From assembly GCA_003450655.1 (NCBI GenBank), contig DMFG01000215.1, positions 1 to 7,521 on the forward strand: a DNA stretch of 7,521 bases. The letters run 5' to 3'. Shown here piece after piece: positions 6,274 through 7,521 of the stretch. Below the pieces are notes generated by a model. The model ran no database searches, had not been told where the DNA came from, and saw only the letters and a list, made by a program, of their open reading frames with translations. How positions within the stretch are numbered: the first letter of the stretch is position 1; each line of letters starts with the position of its first letter. This stretch comes from Coxiellaceae bacterium. Its GTDB lineage: Bacteria > Pseudomonadota > Gammaproteobacteria > Coxiellales > Coxiellaceae. The translations under genes and the position numbers were made by a program.

Positions 6274-7521
6274 AAATAATGCGTTTTATAGCACAATGTA
6301 TAATGTTCTTATGTTGTACTGTTTTCTCTATTAATAGTGCTCAGGCTTCTTCTGATTCTATGCCGGATATTCAAACATGGACAACATCACAGGGTGTTCC
6401 TGTATATTTTGTACGACGAACACGTCAACCCATGTTAGATATTAATCTAGTCTTCAATGCTGGTTCTTCTCGAGATCCTCAAACGCAGTATGGTTTAAGT
6501 CAAATAACAGCATCGTTATTAAATCAAGGTACAACAACGTTGTCGGCGGATGACATTGCTGAGCAGTTTGGCCAATACGGAAGTCTATTCGAAGCTGAAT
6601 CAACACAAGATTGGTTGGCTGTGCACTTGAGAAGTCTAACACAGTCACAGGCATTAACTGCATCAGTGAAGTTGTTGAATCAACTCATTACACAATCTAC
6701 TTTTAGTCAACAAGCTCTTGATAGAAAAAAATTACAGGCCCAGACCGCACTGAAGTATGTGCTACAAAATCCATCAAAACTTGCTCAAAAGGTTTTCTTA
6801 GAAGAACTTTACGGCTCAGGTCCTTACGCGCATATCACGCTGGGTACAACAAAGGGTATTGATGCGATAACAAAAGCTGGAGTGCAATCGTTCTATCAGC
6901 GTTATTGTGTTTTAAAGAATGCTCAAATTGTTATGGTGGGGGATTTATCTTTACAGCAAGCAAAGGCATTATCAGAAAAGTTAGTGGCTGGATTGCCTCA
7001 AGGTCATTCTGCACCCGTATTATCACCCCCGACGACCCCTCAAAAACATAGTGTGCATGTGTCATTTCATTCCCGACAAGCAACCATTATTCTCGGTTAC
7101 CTGGGTATTACTCGAGAAAATCCAGAATATTTTGCTCTATTAGTCGGAAACCATATGCTCGGTGGGATACCGTTGAGCTCTCAGTTGTTTAATGTCATTC
7201 GCAATCAATATGGCTTAGCATATACTGTGGTGAGTGCTTTAAATCCATTACAGCAGCCTGGACCATGGTTTGTGTTTATGCAAACGCAAGCGAGCCAATC
7301 ACAACAGGCCGTTCAATACGTTGAAAACATTATTGAGTCGATGAAGACACAGCCTATTTCAGAAGAGCAGCTTAAACTGGTCAAGGCTAACTTAGTGGGT
7401 TCTTTCCCTATTACTATCGCCACGAACGAAGGGTTACTTGGTGTGATGACGCGCATAGCATTTTATCATCGACCTTTGGATTATATGTCAACGTTTAAAG
7501 ATCATGTTAATGCAGTGTCTG
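6270..7521 (+). CDS. M16 family non-catalytic partner subunit (3' end outside window)
   Basis: The frame is open for 417 codons from the ATG at 6270 to the right edge with no stop, so the gene is cut by the window. Most of it is present if it has the usual length of about 440-460. It begins with a signal peptide, likely cut after SAQA (residue 26). The M16 fold is recognisable from FNAGSSRDP, YGLSQITASLLNQGT, GPYAHITLGT and IVMVGDLS. At the zinc-motif position it reads ASLLN (81-85) instead of HxxEH, so it cannot bind the catalytic zinc. The C-terminal domain keeps IRNQYGLAYTV, with Arg311 and Tyr318, the pair that grips substrate in the partner subunit of heterodimeric M16B enzymes. It overlaps the catalytic subunit gene by four bases. 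I infer the two form one peptidase, each supplying part of the active site. Confidence 0.92.
   Translation, partial: MKIMRFIAQCIMFLCCTVFSINSAQASSDSMPDIQTWTTSQGVPVYFVRRTRQPMLDINLVFNAGSSRDPQTQYGLSQITASLLNQGTTTLSADDIAEQFGQYGSLFEAESTQDWLAVHLRSLTQSQALTASVKLLNQLITQSTFSQQALDRKKLQAQTALKYVLQNPSKLAQKVFLEELYGSGPYAHITLGTTKGIDAITKAGVQSFYQRYCVLKNAQIVMVGDLSLQQAKALSEKLVAGLPQGHSAPVLSPPTTPQKHSVHVSFHSRQATIILGYLGITRENPEYFALLVGNHMLGGIPLSSQLFNVIRNQYGLAYTVVSALNPLQQPGPWFVFMQTQASQSQQAVQYVENIIESMKTQPISEEQLKLVKANLVGSFPITIATNEGLLGVMTRIAFYHRPLDYMSTFKDHVNAVS

Noticed and set aside
1..7521. A new defence, mobile or CRISPR-like system
   Set aside because: Apart from the unidentified left-edge fragment, every substantial reading frame belongs to a known conserved family. 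No transposase, integrase, terminal inverted repeats, repeat-spacer array or reverse transcriptase is visible.

Overview
The window looks like a piece of an AT-rich gammaproteobacterial chromosome, most like the Legionellales/Coxiella side of the class. This is inferred from gene content and order: the cell-division and secretion cluster ftsY-ftsE-ftsX-rpoH, a Com1-type DsbA-like oxidoreductase directly after rpoH, and a divergent pair of M16 peptidase genes on the other side of ftsY. No rRNA gene or species-specific marker is present, so the genus is not settled.

Layout. Bases 2-181 (+) are the last 59 codons of an unrecognised gene that is clearly richer in G+C than its neighbours. It converges on a Com1-like thioredoxin-fold gene (244-1032, -), with an imperfect GC-rich hairpin between the two stops. 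Then come rpoH (1173-2027, -), ftsX (2142-3095, -), ftsE (3082-3756, -) and ftsY (3821-4798, -). In transcription order this is ftsY > ftsE > ftsX > rpoH > com1-like. A 107-base divergent region (4799-4905) separates ftsY from two overlapping M16 peptidase genes on the + strand (4906-6273, and 6270 to the window edge).

How the genes work together. FtsY is the SRP receptor that delivers ribosomes to the inner membrane. FtsE and FtsX form the divisome ABC complex that controls septal peptidoglycan hydrolysis. RpoH is the heat-shock sigma factor, and its own extended -10 promoter lies between ftsX and rpoH. The Com1-like protein is an exported disulfide oxidoreductase or isomerase. The M16 pair encodes an exported zinc-binding subunit followed by a partner that has lost the zinc site, the usual arrangement of heterodimeric bacterial M16B peptidases.

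I found no mobile element, CRISPR array, tRNA, rRNA or evident new system. This is mainly conserved core chromosome. The points that merit a second look are small: an altered ABC signature motif in FtsE, a ribosome-binding site placed in a predicted hairpin loop before ftsE, an rpoH leader without a Shine-Dalgarno sequence, and the compositional break at the left edge.
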